Below are positions 1-13,322 of a stretch of 35,109 nucleotides of DNA, one piece after another (the first letter of the stretch is position 1; every line of letters begins with the position of its first letter). Source of the stretch: Hydrogenothermaceae bacterium (GTDB taxonomy: Bacteria; Aquificota; Aquificia; Aquificales; Hydrogenothermaceae); assembly GCA_015490675.1 (NCBI GenBank), contig WFXI01000236.1, positions 1 through 35,109 on the forward strand, read 5' to 3'. Under the pieces are notes generated by a model. It had not been told where the DNA came from and ran no database searches. It worked only from the letters and a program-made list of their open reading frames with translations. The translations under genes were made by a program, and so were the position numbers.

Positions 1-1
1 A

Positions 2-151
2 GAAGGGCAAGAGATGGTAATGCCAGGAGATAATGTAGAGTTAACAGTAGAGTTAATGGTGCCAGTAGCTATAGAAGAGCAAATGAGATTTGCTATTAGA
101 GAAGGTGGTAGAACTGTTGGTGCTGGTGTTGTTACTGAAATCATTGAGTAA
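2..151 (+). CDS. tuf: Elongation factor Tu, C-terminal fragment (truncated by window start)
   Basis: Frame 2 reads [49 protein letters not shown], the classic EF-Tu C-terminus; stop TAA 149-151; directly upstream of rpsJ. Confidence 0.97.
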   Translation, partial: EGQEMVMPGDNVELTVELMVPVAIEEQMRFAIREGGRTVGAGVVTEIIE

Positions 152-164
152 GAGGTGATAAGGG

Positions 165-476
165 ATGGAACACGAAAAAATTAGAATAAAATTAAAAGCT
201 TTTGACCATGATGTTTTAGACCAATCAGTAAAACAAATAATAGAAACTGTTAAAAGAAGTGGTGGGGTTATTAAAGGCCCTATCCCACTTCCTACTAAAA
301 GAAAAGTGTGGTGTGTATTAAGGTCTCCACACAAATTTGAACAATCAAGAGAACACTTTGAAATGAGAATTCACAAAAGATTAATAGATATTGAAAATGC
401 AACTCCACAAACTATAGAAGCATTAATGGACATCAACCTACCTGCTGGTGTTGATGTAGAAATCAAATTAAGTTAA
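165..476 (+). CDS. rpsJ: 30S ribosomal protein S10
   Basis: Protein [31 protein letters not shown]...[17 protein letters not shown]; operon position. Confidence 0.98.
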   Translation: MEHEKIRIKLKAFDHDVLDQSVKQIIETVKRSGGVIKGPIPLPTKRKVWCVLRSPHKFEQSREHFEMRIHKRLIDIENATPQTIEALMDINLPAGVDVEIKLS

Positions 477-493
477 GAAAAGGAGTGAGAGCA

Positions 494-1177
494 ATGCCAA
501 AGGGCATAATAGGAAAAAAAGTTGGAATGACAAGAGTTTTTAAAAATGGGAAGGCAATACCTGTAACAGTAATTGAGGTAGAGCCTAATTATGTTGTTGG
601 AATAAGAACTGAAGAAAAAGATGGATACAATGCTGTTGTTTTAGGAACAGGTGAAAGAAAAGAAAAAAGAACTCCAAAACCTTTACTTGAAGTTTTCAAG
701 AAAGCAGGAGTTAGACCTTTAAGAAAATTAAAAGAATTTCCTTTAAAAGATGGAGAAGAAGTTCAATTAGGACAGGAAGTTAAAATAGAAGATGTATTTG
801 AAGTTGGAGACTTAATAGATGTATCTGGAATTTCTAAAGGTAGAGGTTTTGCTTCTGCTATGAAAAGATGGGATTTCTCAGGATTTCCAAAATCTCACGG
901 TGCTAGATATCACAGAGCTGTTGGTTCTGTAGGTGCCTGTGAAGACCCAGGTAGAGTTTGGAAAACAAAAAGAATGGCAGGACACTATGGAAATGAAAGA
1001 GTTACTGTATTAGGTCTTGAAGTTGTAGATATAATCCCTGAGAAAAATGTAATTTTAGTAAAAGGCTCTGTTCCAGGAGCTCCAAAGTCATTTGTTGAAT
1101 TAAAATCAAGCGTAATTCTAAATAGAAGAAAAGGAAAAAGAAAATTAGAAAAAGCTAAAGCTGCTTATGCATCATAA
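494..1177 (+). CDS. rplC: 50S ribosomal protein L3
   Basis: MPKGIIGKKVGMTRVF...GHYGNERVTVLGLEVV; the ORF track starts at GTG 485, but ATG 494 is better placed after SD AGGAG (481-485). Confidence 0.97.
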   Translation: MPKGIIGKKVGMTRVFKNGKAIPVTVIEVEPNYVVGIRTEEKDGYNAVVLGTGERKEKRTPKPLLEVFKKAGVRPLRKLKEFPLKDGEEVQLGQEVKIEDVFEVGDLIDVSGISKGRGFASAMKRWDFSGFPKSHGARYHRAVGSVGACEDPGRVWKTKRMAGHYGNERVTVLGLEVVDIIPEKNVILVKGSVPGAPKSFVELKSSVILNRRKGKRKLEKAKAAYAS

Positions 1178-1204
1178 GCAAATAGAAAAGAGGTGAAGTA
1201 GAAG

Positions 1205-1828
1205 ATGGAAGCAAATGTAGTTAACATAAAAAATGAGCAAGTTGGAACAATAAACTTAAAAGAAGAAATTTTTAACACTGAAGTTAAAGAGCATACTGTT
1301 TGGGAAGTTATTAGATGGCAATTGGCTGCTAGAAGAGCAGGAACTGCTTCTACTAAAACCAGAGCAGAGGTTAGAGGCTCTAGAAGAAAAATACTTCCTC
1401 AAAAAGGAACTGGTAATGCAAGACACGGAGATAGGAAAGCTAACTTAATGGTAGGTGGTGGTGTAGCACACGGGCCACATCCTAGAGATTACTACTATGC
1501 ATTACCTAAAAAAGTTAGAAAAAAGGCTTTAAAAGGAGTTCTTTCTGCAAAATTAAAAGACGGAGAAATAATATTTATTGAAGATTTTACTTTTGAAGCT
1601 CCAAAAACTAAAAATGCCGTTGAAGTTTTAAAGAATTTTGGACTAGATAAATCAAAAGTTTTACTTGTAATAGCAGAAAAAGATGAAAATGTAATCAAAT
1701 CATTTAGAAATATTCCTAAAGTTAAAGTTTTATTGGTAGATGGATTAAATACTTATGACATTCTGAATGCTGAAAAGGTTTTAATCACAAAATCAGCAGC
1801 AGAAAAAATTAATGAGAGGTTAGGATAA
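1205..1828 (+). CDS. rplD: 50S ribosomal protein L4
   Basis: L4 signature TKTRAEVRGSRRKILPQKGTGNARHGDRKANLMVGGGVAHGPHPRDY. Confidence 0.97.
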   Translation: MEANVVNIKNEQVGTINLKEEIFNTEVKEHTVWEVIRWQLAARRAGTASTKTRAEVRGSRRKILPQKGTGNARHGDRKANLMVGGGVAHGPHPRDYYYALPKKVRKKALKGVLSAKLKDGEIIFIEDFTFEAPKTKNAVEVLKNFGLDKSKVLLVIAEKDENVIKSFRNIPKVKVLLVDGLNTYDILNAEKVLITKSAAEKINERLG

Positions 1829-2121
1829 TGAAGACTCCACATGATATTCTAATTCGTCCTGTTCTAACGGAAAAGGCTGTAAACCAAAATGAAAAGGAAA
1901 ATAAACTAGTGTTTGAAGTGGCTTTAGACGCTAATAAGATAGAAATAAAAAAAGCTGTTGAAGAAGTATTTGGAGTTAAAGTTAAAGAAGTTAGAACTAT
2001 GATTGTTAAACCAAAAAGAAAAAGAGTTGGTTTCAACAAACCAGGATTTACAAAAAAATGGAAAAAAGCAATAGTAAAAGTTGAAAGTGAAAAACCAATA
2101 AATATTGCTGAATTAGTTTAA
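1828..2121 (+). CDS. rplW: 50S ribosomal protein L23
   Basis: MKTPHDILIRPVLTEKAV...; operon order. Confidence 0.97.
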   Translation: MKTPHDILIRPVLTEKAVNQNEKENKLVFEVALDANKIEIKKAVEEVFGVKVKEVRTMIVKPKRKRVGFNKPGFTKKWKKAIVKVESEKPINIAELV

Positions 2122-2134
2122 GAGGTGAAAGAAG

Positions 2135-2959
2135 ATGGGAGTTAGAAAATTAAAACCTGTAACAAACGGAACTAGACACGCAGTTTTATACGATTTTGCA
2201 GAAATTACTAAAACTGAGCCAGAAAAATCATTAGTTGAGCCTTTAAAGAAAAAGGCAGGAAGAAACAATCAAGGAAGAATTACTGTTAGACATAGAGGTG
2301 GTGGACATAAAAGACTTTATAGGATAATAGACTTTAAAAGGGATAAATGGGGTGTTCCAGCAAAAGTTGCAGCTATAGAATATGACCCTAACAGAAGTGC
2401 TAGAATAGCTCTTCTTCATTATCTTGATGGTGAAAAAAGATATATTATCTGGCCTGAAGGTTTACAAGTTGGGGATATGGTTGTAGCTGGACCTGATGCA
2501 GAAATAAAAACAGGAAACGCCTTGCCTCTAGAAAATATCCCTGTTGGTACATTTGTACATAATGTAGAACTTACTCCAGGAAAAGGTGGACAGCTTGCAA
2601 GAGCTGCTGGAATGTCTGCACAAATTCTTGGAAGACAGGGAGACTATGTTCAATTAAGACTTCCTTCTGGAGAAATTAGATTAGTTCATAAAAAATGTAT
2701 GGCTACTGTTGGTGTGGTTGGTCTTGCAGAACACGAACTTGTAAAACTTGGAAAAGCAGGAAGAAAAAGATGGCTTGGAATTAGACCAACTGTTAGAGGT
2801 ACTGCAATGAACCCTGTTGATCACCCTCACGGTGGTGGTGAAGGAAAAACATTTGGTAAACATCCAGTTTCTCCTTGGGGTCAACCTACAAAAGGATACA
2901 AAACTAGAAGAGGTGCTAAATACTCTGATAAATTCATAATTAAACGCAGAGGTAAATAA
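2135..2959 (+). CDS. rplB: 50S ribosomal protein L2
   Basis: [26 protein letters not shown]...[19 protein letters not shown]. Confidence 0.99.
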   Translation: MGVRKLKPVTNGTRHAVLYDFAEITKTEPEKSLVEPLKKKAGRNNQGRITVRHRGGGHKRLYRIIDFKRDKWGVPAKVAAIEYDPNRSARIALLHYLDGEKRYIIWPEGLQVGDMVVAGPDAEIKTGNALPLENIPVGTFVHNVELTPGKGGQLARAAGMSAQILGRQGDYVQLRLPSGEIRLVHKKCMATVGVVGLAEHELVKLGKAGRKRWLGIRPTVRGTAMNPVDHPHGGGEGKTFGKHPVSPWGQPTKGYKTRRGAKYSDKFIIKRRGK

Positions 2960-2961
2960 GG

Positions 2962-3261
2962 ATGGGATATAAAGGAAAGTGGAACGAAAGAAATAAAAAC
3001 CCATATGTAAATGAAAAGATTCTCAAAAAAATAAGAAAAATGAATGAAACTGGAGAAAGAAAAGTAATAAAAGTATGGGATAGAGCTTGCACAATTACTG
3101 AAGAAATGGTTGGGCATACAATTGCAGTATATAATGGAATGAAATTTATCCCTGTATACATCCAACCAGAAATGGTTGGACACAAACTTGGAGAGTTCTC
3201 TTTAACTAGAACTTTTAGAGGACACCCTGACAAATCAGGAAAAGCAGTTAAGAAAAAATAA
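2962..3261 (+). CDS. rpsS: 30S ribosomal protein S19
   Basis: [50 protein letters not shown]. Confidence 0.97.
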   Translation: MGYKGKWNERNKNPYVNEKILKKIRKMNETGERKVIKVWDRACTITEEMVGHTIAVYNGMKFIPVYIQPEMVGHKLGEFSLTRTFRGHPDKSGKAVKKK

Positions 3262-3274
3262 GAGGTGAAGACAG

Positions 3275-3628
3275 ATGGCTACTACAGTAAACAACAATGA
3301 AGCCAGAGCAGTTTTAAGATATGCAAGAATATCTCCTACAAAAGTAAGACAGGTTATCAATTTAATTAGAGGAAAAGATGTAGGAACTGCTTTAGCAATT
3401 TTAGGTGAATTAAACAAAAGAGCAGCAAGAATAGTAGAAAAACTATTAAAAAGTGCTATAGCTAATGCTGAAATGAAAGGAATGGATATTGATAACTTAT
3501 ATATAAAAGAAATAAAAGCTGACGATGGCCCTATTTTAAAAAGATATATGCCTAGAGCATATGGTAGGGCTACAATGATAAGAAGAAGATATTCTCATAT
3601 AACAATTAAATTAGCTGAAAGGCAGTAA
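3275..3628 (+). CDS. rplV: 50S ribosomal protein L22
   Basis: [26 protein letters not shown]...[21 protein letters not shown]. Confidence 0.97.
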   Translation: MATTVNNNEARAVLRYARISPTKVRQVINLIRGKDVGTALAILGELNKRAARIVEKLLKSAIANAEMKGMDIDNLYIKEIKADDGPILKRYMPRAYGRATMIRRRYSHITIKLAERQ

Positions 3629-3642
3629 AGGAGGAAATAACG

Positions 3643-4329
3643 GTGGGTCAGAAAGTTCATCCAATAGGTTTTAGATTAGGTATTACCTCTGACTGGCAAT
3701 CAAAATGGTATACAGATAAGAAAAACTATGCAAAAACTCTTCATGAAGATATAAAAATTAGAAATTTCATTAAAGAAAAATACAAAGCTGCTGGAATTTC
3801 AAAAGTATTTATAGAAAGACTTGGAGACAAACTTAGAATTAAAATACTCGCAGCAAAACCAGGAATTGTTATTGGAAGAAAAGGTTCAGAGGTAGAAGAA
3901 CTTAACAAAATAATACAGGCTTTAACAGATGCTAAGGAAATAACAGTTAATGTTGACGAAGTAAAAGTTCCAGAATTGGATGCTCAGCTTGTGGCTGAAG
4001 ACATAGCTTTACAACTTGAAAGAAGGGTTTCTCATAGAAGAGCAATGAAGAGAGCTATTGACAATGCAATGAGAGCAGGAGCTAAAGGAATAAAAACTCA
4101 GGTTGGTGGTCGTATCGGCGGAGTTGATCTTGCTAGAAAAGAATGGATTTTAGAAGGTAGAATGCCACTTCAAACTTTAAGAGCAGAAATAGATTACGGT
4201 TATGCAAGAGCTTCTACTAAGTATGGAATACTTGGAGTTAAGGTTTGGATTTACAAAGGTGATAAACTTGATGCTCAGAAAGAAGAAGTATTAAACAAAA
4301 TAGAAGAAGAATTAAAAGTAGAAAAGTAA
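3643..4329 (+). CDS. rpsC: 30S ribosomal protein S3 (GTG start)
   Basis: [23 protein letters not shown]...[13 protein letters not shown] start after SD AGGAGG. Confidence 0.98.
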   Translation: MGQKVHPIGFRLGITSDWQSKWYTDKKNYAKTLHEDIKIRNFIKEKYKAAGISKVFIERLGDKLRIKILAAKPGIVIGRKGSEVEELNKIIQALTDAKEITVNVDEVKVPELDAQLVAEDIALQLERRVSHRRAMKRAIDNAMRAGAKGIKTQVGGRIGGVDLARKEWILEGRMPLQTLRAEIDYGYARASTKYGILGVKVWIYKGDKLDAQKEEVLNKIEEELKVEK

Positions 4330-4351
4330 AAAATAATAGGAGGATTACATA

Positions 4352-4771
4352 ATGTCTCTTCTACAACCTAAAAAGTTAAAATGGAGAAAACAGCAAAGAG
4401 GAAGAATGAAAGGTAAAGCTTCCCGTAGAAACAGGGTAGCTTTTGGAGAATATGGATTACAGGCTTTAGAACCTTGCTGGTTAACATCTAGACAAATTGA
4501 AGCTGCCCGTATTGCTATCGTTAGGGAAGCTAAAAAAGGTGCAAAAGTTTGGATTAGAGCTTTCCCTCACAAACCTGTTACTAGGAAACCTGCTGAAACT
4601 AGAATGGGTAAAGGAAAAGGTGATTTAGACCATTTTGTATCTGTTGTAAAACCAGGACATATCTTATTTGAACTTGCTGGTGTTCCTGAGGAAGTTGCTC
4701 AGGAAGCTTTCAGAAAAGCAGGTTATAAACTCCCTATTAAAACAAGACTTGTAAAAGCAGAAGGGGTGTAA
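4352..4771 (+). CDS. rplP: 50S ribosomal protein L16
   Basis: [25 protein letters not shown]...[24 protein letters not shown]. Confidence 0.98.
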   Translation: MSLLQPKKLKWRKQQRGRMKGKASRRNRVAFGEYGLQALEPCWLTSRQIEAARIAIVREAKKGAKVWIRAFPHKPVTRKPAETRMGKGKGDLDHFVSVVKPGHILFELAGVPEEVAQEAFRKAGYKLPIKTRLVKAEGV

Positions 4772-4773
4772 GA

Positions 4774-4986
4774 ATGAAGGCAAAAGAATTAAGAAAATTA
4801 TCAAATGAAGAACTCCAAGAAAAATTAAAAGAATTAAAGCAAAAATTAATGAAATTAAGATTTCAAAACGAAATTGGAGGATTAGAAAAACCTTCAGAAA
4901 TCAAAGCTACAAAAAGAGATATAGCTAGAATTCTTACTATACTCAGAGAAAGAGAGCTAGAAGCTCAAAATGCGGAGGTTAAATAA
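4774..4986 (+). CDS. rpmC: 50S ribosomal protein L29
   Basis: [31 protein letters not shown]...[15 protein letters not shown]. Confidence 0.96.
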   Translation: MKAKELRKLSNEELQEKLKELKQKLMKLRFQNEIGGLEKPSEIKATKRDIARILTILRERELEAQNAEVK

Positions 4987-5237
4987 TGGCTGGAAGAAGG
5001 GAATTCGTAGGAAAGGTTGTTAGTGATAAAATGGACAAAACAGTTGTTGTTGCTGTAGAAAGACAGTTCTCTCACCCTCTATATGGGAAAAGGGTTAAAA
5101 GAACAAAAAAATACTATGCTCACGATCCTGAAAATAAATTAAAAGTTGGTGATGTAGTTAGAATAAGAGAAAGTAGACCTTTATCTAAATTAAAAAGATG
5201 GGTTGTTGTTGAAGTTTTATCTTCACAAAATCAGTAA
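4986..5237 (+). CDS. rpsQ: 30S ribosomal protein S17
   Basis: [45 protein letters not shown]. Confidence 0.97.
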   Translation: MAGRREFVGKVVSDKMDKTVVVAVERQFSHPLYGKRVKRTKKYYAHDPENKLKVGDVVRIRESRPLSKLKRWVVVEVLSSQNQ

Positions 5238-5244
5238 TACTATA

Positions 5245-5273
5245 TTGATTTAATTTTCATAAAATTATAAAAT
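5245..5273 (+). promoter_or_regulatory. Candidate internal sigma-70-type promoter in rpsQ-rplN gap
   Basis: TTGATT (5245-5250), 17-nt spacer, TAAAAT (5268-5273), in an 83-bp gap inside an otherwise very compact operon. Confidence 0.45.
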
Positions 5274-5320
5274 ATTATTTTGTCCCTATTTTTTAAGAAT
5301 TTTACAAGGGGTGTAGTGTA

Positions 5321-5701
5321 ATGATACAAAGAGGAACTTATTTAAATGTTGCTGATAATTCAGGTGCTAAGAAAGTTCAATGTATAGGTATTCCAAAGAA
5401 AGCGAATTTTGGTGCTCAAAAGAATACAGCAACTTTAGGCGATGTAATAACAGTTACGGTAAAATCTGCTTTACCTACAGGAACTGCTAAAAAAGGAAAA
5501 GTTTACAAAGCAGTTGTAGTAAGAACTGCTAAAGAAGTTAAAAGACCAGATGGAAGCTATGTAAAAGCTGATGATAACGCAGTTGTTTTATTAAACAATA
5601 ACTTAGAACCAATAGGAACTCGTATTTTAGGACCTGTTGCAAGGGAAATTAGAGCAAAAGGATTTTACAGAATCGTTTCTTTAGCACCGGAGGTAATATA
5701 A
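5321..5701 (+). CDS. rplN: 50S ribosomal protein L14
   Basis: [24 protein letters not shown]...[19 protein letters not shown]. Confidence 0.98.
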   Translation: MIQRGTYLNVADNSGAKKVQCIGIPKKANFGAQKNTATLGDVITVTVKSALPTGTAKKGKVYKAVVVRTAKEVKRPDGSYVKADDNAVVLLNNNLEPIGTRILGPVAREIRAKGFYRIVSLAPEVI

Positions 5702-6058
5702 ATGGTAAAAACTAGATTAAAAAGAGGCGATACAGTAGTAGTTATTGCTGGAAAAGAAAAAGGAAAAACTGGAAAAATAAAACAAATTATCAGAAAAAAC
5801 GGAAAAGTTAGAGTTATTGTTGAGGGTGTTAATATTGGGAAAAAACACCTCAAACATATAGAAGGTGTTCAAGAAGGTGGAATAGTAGAAATTGAAAGAC
5901 CTATTGATATATCAAATGTGGCATTTATAGACCCTAAAACAGGTAAACCTACTAAAATTGGATACAAGATTATAGAAGAAGGAAATGTTATTAAAAAAGT
6001 TAGATTTGCAAGAAAAAGTGGTGAAATTATAGACACAGTTTGGGAAAAAACTAAGTAG
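5702..6058 (+). CDS. rplX: 50S ribosomal protein L24
   Basis: [30 protein letters not shown] motif; order. Confidence 0.97.
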   Translation: MVKTRLKRGDTVVVIAGKEKGKTGKIKQIIRKNGKVRVIVEGVNIGKKHLKHIEGVQEGGIVEIERPIDISNVAFIDPKTGKPTKIGYKIIEEGNVIKKVRFARKSGEIIDTVWEKTK

Positions 6059-6070
6059 AGGTAATAAGAA

Positions 6071-6637
6071 ATGGCAGAAGCAACTACAAAATATATTCCA
6101 AGATTAAGAAAAAAATATGAAGAAGAAGTTGCACCAAAATTAATGGAAAGATTTGGATATAAATCTCCAATGCAAATACCTAGAATTAAGAAAATCGTTG
6201 TAAATATGGGTGTTGGAGAAGCAGTTCAAGATATTAAACAATTAGATAAAGCTGTTGAAGATTTAACTTTAATTACAGGACAAAGACCTGAAATTAGAAG
6301 AGCTAAAAAATCAGAAGCAGGATTTAAATTAAGAAAAGGATTACCTGTTGGTGCAAGGGTAACTTTAAGAAAAGAAAGAATGTGGGACTTTTTAGATAAA
6401 TTAATATCTGTTGCTCTTCCAAGGGTTAGAGACTTTAGAGGTCTAAACCCTAAATCCTTTGATGGAAGAGGAAATTATGCTTTTGGTGTAAAAGAACAAA
6501 TAATATTCCCTGAAATAGATTATGACAAAGTAGATAGAATTAGAGGAATGGATATTATTATTGAAACAACTGCAGAAACTGACGAAGAAGCAAAATACTT
6601 ATTAGCATTACTTGGACTTCCAATTAGAGCATCTTAA
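6071..6637 (+). CDS. rplE: 50S ribosomal protein L5
   Basis: [18 protein letters not shown]...[36 protein letters not shown]. Confidence 0.98.
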   Translation: MAEATTKYIPRLRKKYEEEVAPKLMERFGYKSPMQIPRIKKIVVNMGVGEAVQDIKQLDKAVEDLTLITGQRPEIRRAKKSEAGFKLRKGLPVGARVTLRKERMWDFLDKLISVALPRVRDFRGLNPKSFDGRGNYAFGVKEQIIFPEIDYDKVDRIRGMDIIIETTAETDEEAKYLLALLGLPIRAS

Positions 6638-6652
6638 GGAGGAATTATACAA

Positions 6653-6841
6653 ATGGCAAGAAAAGCATTATGGGCTAAATCTTTTTTAAAGAAGCCTAAG
6701 TACTCAACAAGAAATCACTCTAGATGTCCAATTTGTGGAAGACCTAGAGGATTTTTAAGACAATTTAACATGTGTAGAATATGCTTTAGGGAAAGAGCTT
6801 TAAGAGGCGAAATTCCAGGCGTAAGAAAAGCTAGCTGGTAA
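6653..6841 (+). CDS. rpsN: 30S ribosomal protein S14, zinc-binding type Z
   Basis: 62 aa with [20 protein letters not shown] zinc ligands. Confidence 0.97.
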   Translation: MARKALWAKSFLKKPKYSTRNHSRCPICGRPRGFLRQFNMCRICFRERALRGEIPGVRKASW

Positions 6842-6852
6842 GGAGGAAAAAG

Positions 6853-7263
6853 ATGATAACAGACCCTATCGCAGACATGCTTGCAAGAATAAATAATGCA
6901 ATCAAAGCAAGAAAAAGCGAAGTTTACATCCCTAATTCAAAAATAAAAGAGCAAATTGCAAGAATTTTAAAAGAAGAAGGATACATAGAAGATTACATAG
7001 TTTCTGATGAAAATAAAAAAGGAACTCAAAATACTTTAATTTTAAAATTAAAATACTTAGGACCTAGGAACACAAAACCTGTAATCTCAGGATTACAAAG
7101 AGTTTCTAAACCTGGTCGTAGGAAATATGTTGGAGTAGATGAAATTCCTTATGTTAGAAAAGGTTTAGGAACTGCTATTTTATCAACTAATAAGGGAATT
7201 CTCACAGACGCTCAAGCTAGAAAAGAAAGAGTTGGTGGTGAAATTCTCTGCTATGTTTGGTAA
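6853..7263 (+). CDS. rpsH: 30S ribosomal protein S8
   Basis: [24 protein letters not shown]...[11 protein letters not shown]-type C-terminus. Confidence 0.97.
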   Translation: MITDPIADMLARINNAIKARKSEVYIPNSKIKEQIARILKEEGYIEDYIVSDENKKGTQNTLILKLKYLGPRNTKPVISGLQRVSKPGRRKYVGVDEIPYVRKGLGTAILSTNKGILTDAQARKERVGGEILCYVW

Positions 7264-7286
7264 ACACTTTTAAGGAGGCTAATTAA

Positions 7287-7832
7287 ATGTCAAGGATTGG
7301 TAAAAAACCAATAGAAATACCAAATGGTGTTGAAGTAAAAATAGAAGATGGAAATGTTGTTACTGTAAAAGGACCTAAGGGACAGTTAACACAAAAATTT
7401 AACCCTGAATTAAAAATAACAGTTGAAGATAATCAAATCAAAATAGAAAGACCAAATGATAGCTCTTTTATGAGGGCTATACATGGAACAACTAGAGCTT
7501 TAATTGCAAATATGGTTAAAGGAGTAACAGAAGGCTTTACTGTAGAACTTGAAATTATAGGTATTGGTTATAGAGCAGCTATGAAAGGAAAAGCTCTAGA
7601 AATGCAACTTGGTTACTCTCATCCTGTTGTTTATGAACCACCTGAAGGAATCACAATTTCTGTTGAAGGGAATACAAATATTAAAGTATCTGGAATTGAC
7701 AAACAACTTGTAGGTCAGGTTGCTGCTGAAATAAGAGATTTTAGAAAACCTGACCCTTACAAAGGAAAAGGAATTAGATACAAAGGTGAACAACTTAAAT
7801 TAAAACCTGGTAAAGCAGCTGGTAAAAAATAA
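7287..7832 (+). CDS. rplF: 50S ribosomal protein L6
   Basis: [19 protein letters not shown]...[16 protein letters not shown]. Confidence 0.98.
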   Translation: MSRIGKKPIEIPNGVEVKIEDGNVVTVKGPKGQLTQKFNPELKITVEDNQIKIERPNDSSFMRAIHGTTRALIANMVKGVTEGFTVELEIIGIGYRAAMKGKALEMQLGYSHPVVYEPPEGITISVEGNTNIKVSGIDKQLVGQVAAEIRDFRKPDPYKGKGIRYKGEQLKLKPGKAAGKK

Positions 7833-7851
7833 AATTTAAGGTGAGGAAAAA

Positions 7852-8223
7852 ATGGCAGTAAAAACAAGAAGACAAAAAAGAATAATAAGACATAAAAGAA
7901 TTAGAAAAAAAGTTTTTGGAACAGCTGAAAGACCAAGAATGGCATTCTACAAAAGTTTAAATAACCTTTATGTTCAAATAATTGATGATGAAAAGGGACA
8001 TACTTTAGTTAGTGCTTCAACAATAGATAAGGATTTTGTTGAAAAGTATGGATTTAGAGGTGGTAAAAACAAAGAAGTAGCTAGAAAATTAGGTGAATTT
8101 ATTGCTGAGAAAGCTTTAGCAAAAGGAATTGAAAAGGTTGTTTTTGACAGAGGTGGTTTTATATACCACGGTAAAGTTAAAGAATTTGCTGAAGCAGCTA
8201 GAGAAAAAGGACTAAAGTTTTAA
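7852..8223 (+). CDS. rplR: 50S ribosomal protein L18
   Basis: [35 protein letters not shown]...[28 protein letters not shown]. Confidence 0.97.
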   Translation: MAVKTRRQKRIIRHKRIRKKVFGTAERPRMAFYKSLNNLYVQIIDDEKGHTLVSASTIDKDFVEKYGFRGGKNKEVARKLGEFIAEKALAKGIEKVVFDRGGFIYHGKVKEFAEAAREKGLKF

Positions 8224-8234
8224 GGAGTAGGTGA

Positions 8235-8819
8235 ATGGGATACAAAAAAATTGAAAGAATCATTGAGGAAAGAATAAAGAAAAATCCAATTGACCCTAAT
8301 TCTTTAGAATTGCAAGAAAAAGTTATAGAAATCAGAAGAACTACCCGTGTTATGGAAGGTGGTAGAAGATTTTCATTCTCTACTTTAGCTGTAGTTGGAG
8401 ATAAAAATGGACATATTGGATTTGGACACGGAAAAGCTAGAGAAGTTCCTCCTTCTATAGCTAAGGCTATTGCCGACGCTAAAAAACACTTAATAAAAGT
8501 TCCTCTTATGGATGGAACTATTCCTCACGATGTTATTGGTGAATATGAATCTGCAGTAGTTCTCTTAAAGCCTGCAAGAAAAGGTACTGGGGTTGTTGCA
8601 GGTGGTCCATTAAGACCTGTCTTAGAATTGCTCGGAGTTACAGATATTCTCTCTAAGATTTTAGGAAGAACTACTAATCCAAATAATGTCGTTAGAGCTG
8701 CTTTTGATGCTTTACTAAAGATAAAATCTCCTGAGGAAGTTGCTAAAGAAAGAGGAATCGACGAAGCTAAAATTAGAGAGAACTACAGAATTTTCGCTGG
8801 AGGTGTTCCTATAAGATGA
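8235..8819 (+). CDS. rpsE: 30S ribosomal protein S5
   Basis: [38 protein letters not shown]. Confidence 0.98.
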   Translation: MGYKKIERIIEERIKKNPIDPNSLELQEKVIEIRRTTRVMEGGRRFSFSTLAVVGDKNGHIGFGHGKAREVPPSIAKAIADAKKHLIKVPLMDGTIPHDVIGEYESAVVLLKPARKGTGVVAGGPLRPVLELLGVTDILSKILGRTTNPNNVVRAAFDALLKIKSPEEVAKERGIDEAKIRENYRIFAGGVPIR

Positions 8820-8995
8820 AGCTAAAAGTTAAATTAGTTAGAGGATTGGCAGGCAAAAAGAAGTTCCAAAAAGACGCTATTCGTTCTTTAGGACTTAGAA
8901 AAATAAATGATGAAAGAATCTTAGAAGATAATCCTATGGTTAGAGGAAATATTGAAAAAGTTAAGCATCTTATTAAGGTGGAGGAAGTAGAATAA
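8816..8995 (+). CDS. rpmD: 50S ribosomal protein L30 (not in supplied ORF track)
   Basis: Manual translation: [63 protein letters not shown] overlap with rpsE stop, TAATG overlap with rplO start. Confidence 0.95.
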   Translation: MKLKVKLVRGLAGKKKFQKDAIRSLGLRKINDERILEDNPMVRGNIEKVKHLIKVEEVE

Positions 8996-9447
8996 TGGGT
9001 TTCAAACTACATGAACTTAGACCAAATGAAGGTGCTACTCATAGAAAAAAAAGAGTAGGTAGAGGTATTGGTTCAGGTCACGGAAAAACTTCTACAAGAG
9101 GTCATAAAGGTCAAAAATCTAGAAGAGGATATGGAGAACTTCCAGCATTTTTCGAAGGTGGTCAAACTCCATTTATTATGAGAATTCCTAAAAGGGGATT
9201 TAAAAATCCTAATACTGTAGAATACGAGATTGTTAATATAAAAACATTAGAAGAAAAATTTGAAGCAAATGCAGAAGTAACACCTGAAGTTTTAAAAGAA
9301 AAAGGAATTATCCATTGCACTTCTGCTGTAAAAATTCTTGGAGATGGAGAGTTATCAAAACCTTTAACTGTTAAAGCGCATAAATTTTCAAAATCTGCAG
9401 AAGAAAAAATAAAAGCTGCTGGTGGCTCAGTAGAAGTTATTTCTTAA
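8995..9447 (+). CDS. rplO: 50S ribosomal protein L15
   Basis: [39 protein letters not shown]. Confidence 0.98.
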   Translation: MGFKLHELRPNEGATHRKKRVGRGIGSGHGKTSTRGHKGQKSRRGYGELPAFFEGGQTPFIMRIPKRGFKNPNTVEYEIVNIKTLEEKFEANAEVTPEVLKEKGIIHCTSAVKILGDGELSKPLTVKAHKFSKSAEEKIKAAGGSVEVIS

Positions 9448-9466
9448 ATTTAAAGAGGGGATGTGA

Positions 9467-11379
<1,913 letters not shown>

Positions 11380-11391
11380 TTTTAGATTATT

Positions 11392-12150
11392 ATGATAGAT
11401 TTAAAGTCTAAAGAAGATATTGAGAAACTGAAAGTTGCGAATAGGATAGTTGCAGAAATATTGCAGATTATAAAGGAAGAAACTAAGCCAGGAATGACTG
11501 GCATAGATTTAGATGAAATTGCAAGAAGGGAAGCTGAAAAAAGAGGCGTAAAACCTGCATTTTTAGGTTTATACGGTTTCCCGGCTGCTTTATGTGTGTC
11601 TATAAATGAAGAAATTGTTCACGGTGTTCCAAAGGATAAACCAATAAAAGAAGGTGATATTGTTAGCATAGATTTTGGTGTTGTTTATGAAGGTTGGTAT
11701 GGCGATGCAGCCATATCGTATGTTGTAGGTAATAAAATAAGTGATAGAAAAAAAAGACTTTTAGAAGGCGTAGAAAAAGCGTTATATGCTGGAATAGATA
11801 AATGTTATCCCGGAAATACTGTTCGGGACATCGCGGCTGCTATTGAAGGCACATTGAAGGAGTATAGACTTGCTCCTATTTGTGATTATGGGGGACATGG
11901 AATAGGTAGAAAACCCCATGAAGACCCCCATGTATCAAATTGTGTTGCTAATGCAGAAAATGTAAAGCTGAAAGCTGGTATGGTTTTAGCTATTGAACCT
12001 ATGGCAACACTTGGTAAAAGGGCTAATTATTACAGAAAGCTCAAAGATGGTTGGACAGTTGTTTCTAAAGAAAAAGCAATTGCTGCACATTTTGAGCATT
12101 CTGTAGCTATTACAGAAGATGGCCCTATTATTTTGTCAAAACTTGATTAA
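11392..12150 (+). CDS. map: Type I methionine aminopeptidase
   Basis: INEEIVHGVPKDKPIKEGDIVSIDFGVVYEGWYGDAA...GHGIGRKPHEDP. Confidence 0.96.
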   Translation: MIDLKSKEDIEKLKVANRIVAEILQIIKEETKPGMTGIDLDEIARREAEKRGVKPAFLGLYGFPAALCVSINEEIVHGVPKDKPIKEGDIVSIDFGVVYEGWYGDAAISYVVGNKISDRKKRLLEGVEKALYAGIDKCYPGNTVRDIAAAIEGTLKEYRLAPICDYGGHGIGRKPHEDPHVSNCVANAENVKLKAGMVLAIEPMATLGKRANYYRKLKDGWTVVSKEKAIAAHFEHSVAITEDGPIILSKLD

Positions 12151-12162
12151 AAAGGGAAGGAT

Positions 12163-12399
12163 ATGGGAAAAAAGAAAAAGGAAGATAAAAAGGAAAAAGG
12201 GATAGTAGTAGAAGGAACTGTAGAAGAAGCTCTTCCTAATGCTATGTTTAGGGTAAAACTTGATACTGGGCATGAAGTTTTAGCTCATGTATCTGGGAAG
12301 ATGAGGATGCACTTTATTCGTATTTTACCAGGAGATAGGGTTAGAGTTGAACTTTCTCCTTATGACCTTACAAGAGGTCGTATTATTTTTAGATTGTAA
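12163..12399 (+). CDS. infA: Translation initiation factor IF-1 (Lys-rich N-terminal extension)
   Basis: [62 protein letters not shown]. Confidence 0.97.
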   Translation: MGKKKKEDKKEKGIVVEGTVEEALPNAMFRVKLDTGHEVLAHVSGKMRMHFIRILPGDRVRVELSPYDLTRGRIIFRL

Positions 12400-12422
12400 A
12401 AAACTTTTGAGAGGTGTGAAAA

Positions 12423-12536
12423 ATGAAAGTAAGGTCTTCTGTTAAAAAAAGATGTGAAAAATGCAGAATCATAAAAAGAAATGGCAGAGTAATGGTTATT
12501 TGCGAAAATCCAAAACATAAACAAAAACAAGGGTAA
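12423..12536 (+). CDS. rpmJ: 50S ribosomal protein L36, zinc-type (not in supplied ORF track)
   Basis: Manual translation: [37 protein letters not shown]; CxxC...C...H zinc ligands. Confidence 0.97.
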   Translation: MKVRSSVKKRCEKCRIIKRNGRVMVICENPKHKQKQG

Positions 12537-12548
12537 TAGGAGGAGATA

Positions 12549-12911
12549 ATGGCTCGTATAGCAGGTGTAGATTTACCAGATAGAAAAAGACTTGAAATAG
12601 CTCTTACATACATATATGGAATCGGAAAAACTAGGGCTAAAGAAATACTTCAAAATACTGGAATTGATGGGATGAAAAGAGTTGGAGAATTAACTCCTGA
12701 TGAGTTAAATGCAATAAGAAAATATATAGAACAAAACTACAAAGTTGAAGGTGATTTAAGAAGGGAAGTTGCTGTTAATATAAAAAGACTTATGGATATG
12801 GGATGTTATAGAGGAATTAGACATAGACTTGGTCTTCCTGTTAGAGGACAAAGAACTAAAACAAATGCAAAAACCAGAAGAAAATTCTCTGGAAGAATTA
12901 AAAGAAGATAA
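12549..12911 (+). CDS. rpsM: 30S ribosomal protein S13
   Basis: [34 protein letters not shown]...[12 protein letters not shown]. Confidence 0.98.
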   Translation: MARIAGVDLPDRKRLEIALTYIYGIGKTRAKEILQNTGIDGMKRVGELTPDELNAIRKYIEQNYKVEGDLRREVAVNIKRLMDMGCYRGIRHRLGLPVRGQRTKTNAKTRRKFSGRIKRR

Positions 12912-12926
12912 TTGGAGGCTACATAA

Positions 12927-13319
12927 ATGGCTAAGAAAAGAAAAAGAAGTACTAAAAAGGTTAAAAGAACAGTTCCTTACGGAATTGCTCATATTCAAGC
13001 AACATTTAATAATACTATTGTAACTATTACAGATAAAGAAGGTAATGTTTTAACCTGGGCATCTGGAGGAACTGAAGGATTTAAAGGAACTAGAAAATCT
13101 ACTCCTTATGCAGCACAAAAAGCTGCAGAAAAAGCTGCTAAAAAAGCTATGGAAGAATTTGGGATGACTGATGTTGAAGTATGGGTAAAAGGCCCAGGAG
13201 CAGGAAGAGAAACTGCTATTAAAACAATTCAGGCTACTGGTTTAAATGTTAGAGTTATAAAAGATGTAACTCCAATACCTCATAATGGATGTCGTCCACC
13301 AGCTAAAAGGAGGGTGTAA
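12927..13319 (+). CDS. rpsK: 30S ribosomal protein S11
   Basis: [28 protein letters not shown]...[16 protein letters not shown]. Confidence 0.98.
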   Translation: MAKKRKRSTKKVKRTVPYGIAHIQATFNNTIVTITDKEGNVLTWASGGTEGFKGTRKSTPYAAQKAAEKAAKKAMEEFGMTDVEVWVKGPGAGRETAIKTIQATGLNVRVIKDVTPIPHNGCRPPAKRRV

Positions 13320-13322
13320 TAG

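Noticed and set aside
53-334. Minus-strand ORFs opposite ribosomal genes (53-334, 1495-1698, 1809-2039, 2681-3004, 2881-3183, 2940-3233, 3235-3417, 5665-5853, 7596-7793, 12389-12613, 12756-12998, 14051-14338)
   Set aside because: Antisense to strongly conserved ribosomal genes, low-complexity Ser/Phe-rich products, no convincing RBS; shadow ORFs
9461-9466. ATG-TGA start-stop minimal uORF before secY
   Set aside because: SD GAGGGG directly abuts this ATG and is correctly spaced for the TTG start at 9467; probably chance
12829-13023. Plus-strand 64-aa ORF overlapping rpsM/rpsK
   Set aside because: Out of frame across two certain ribosomal genes; shadow ORF
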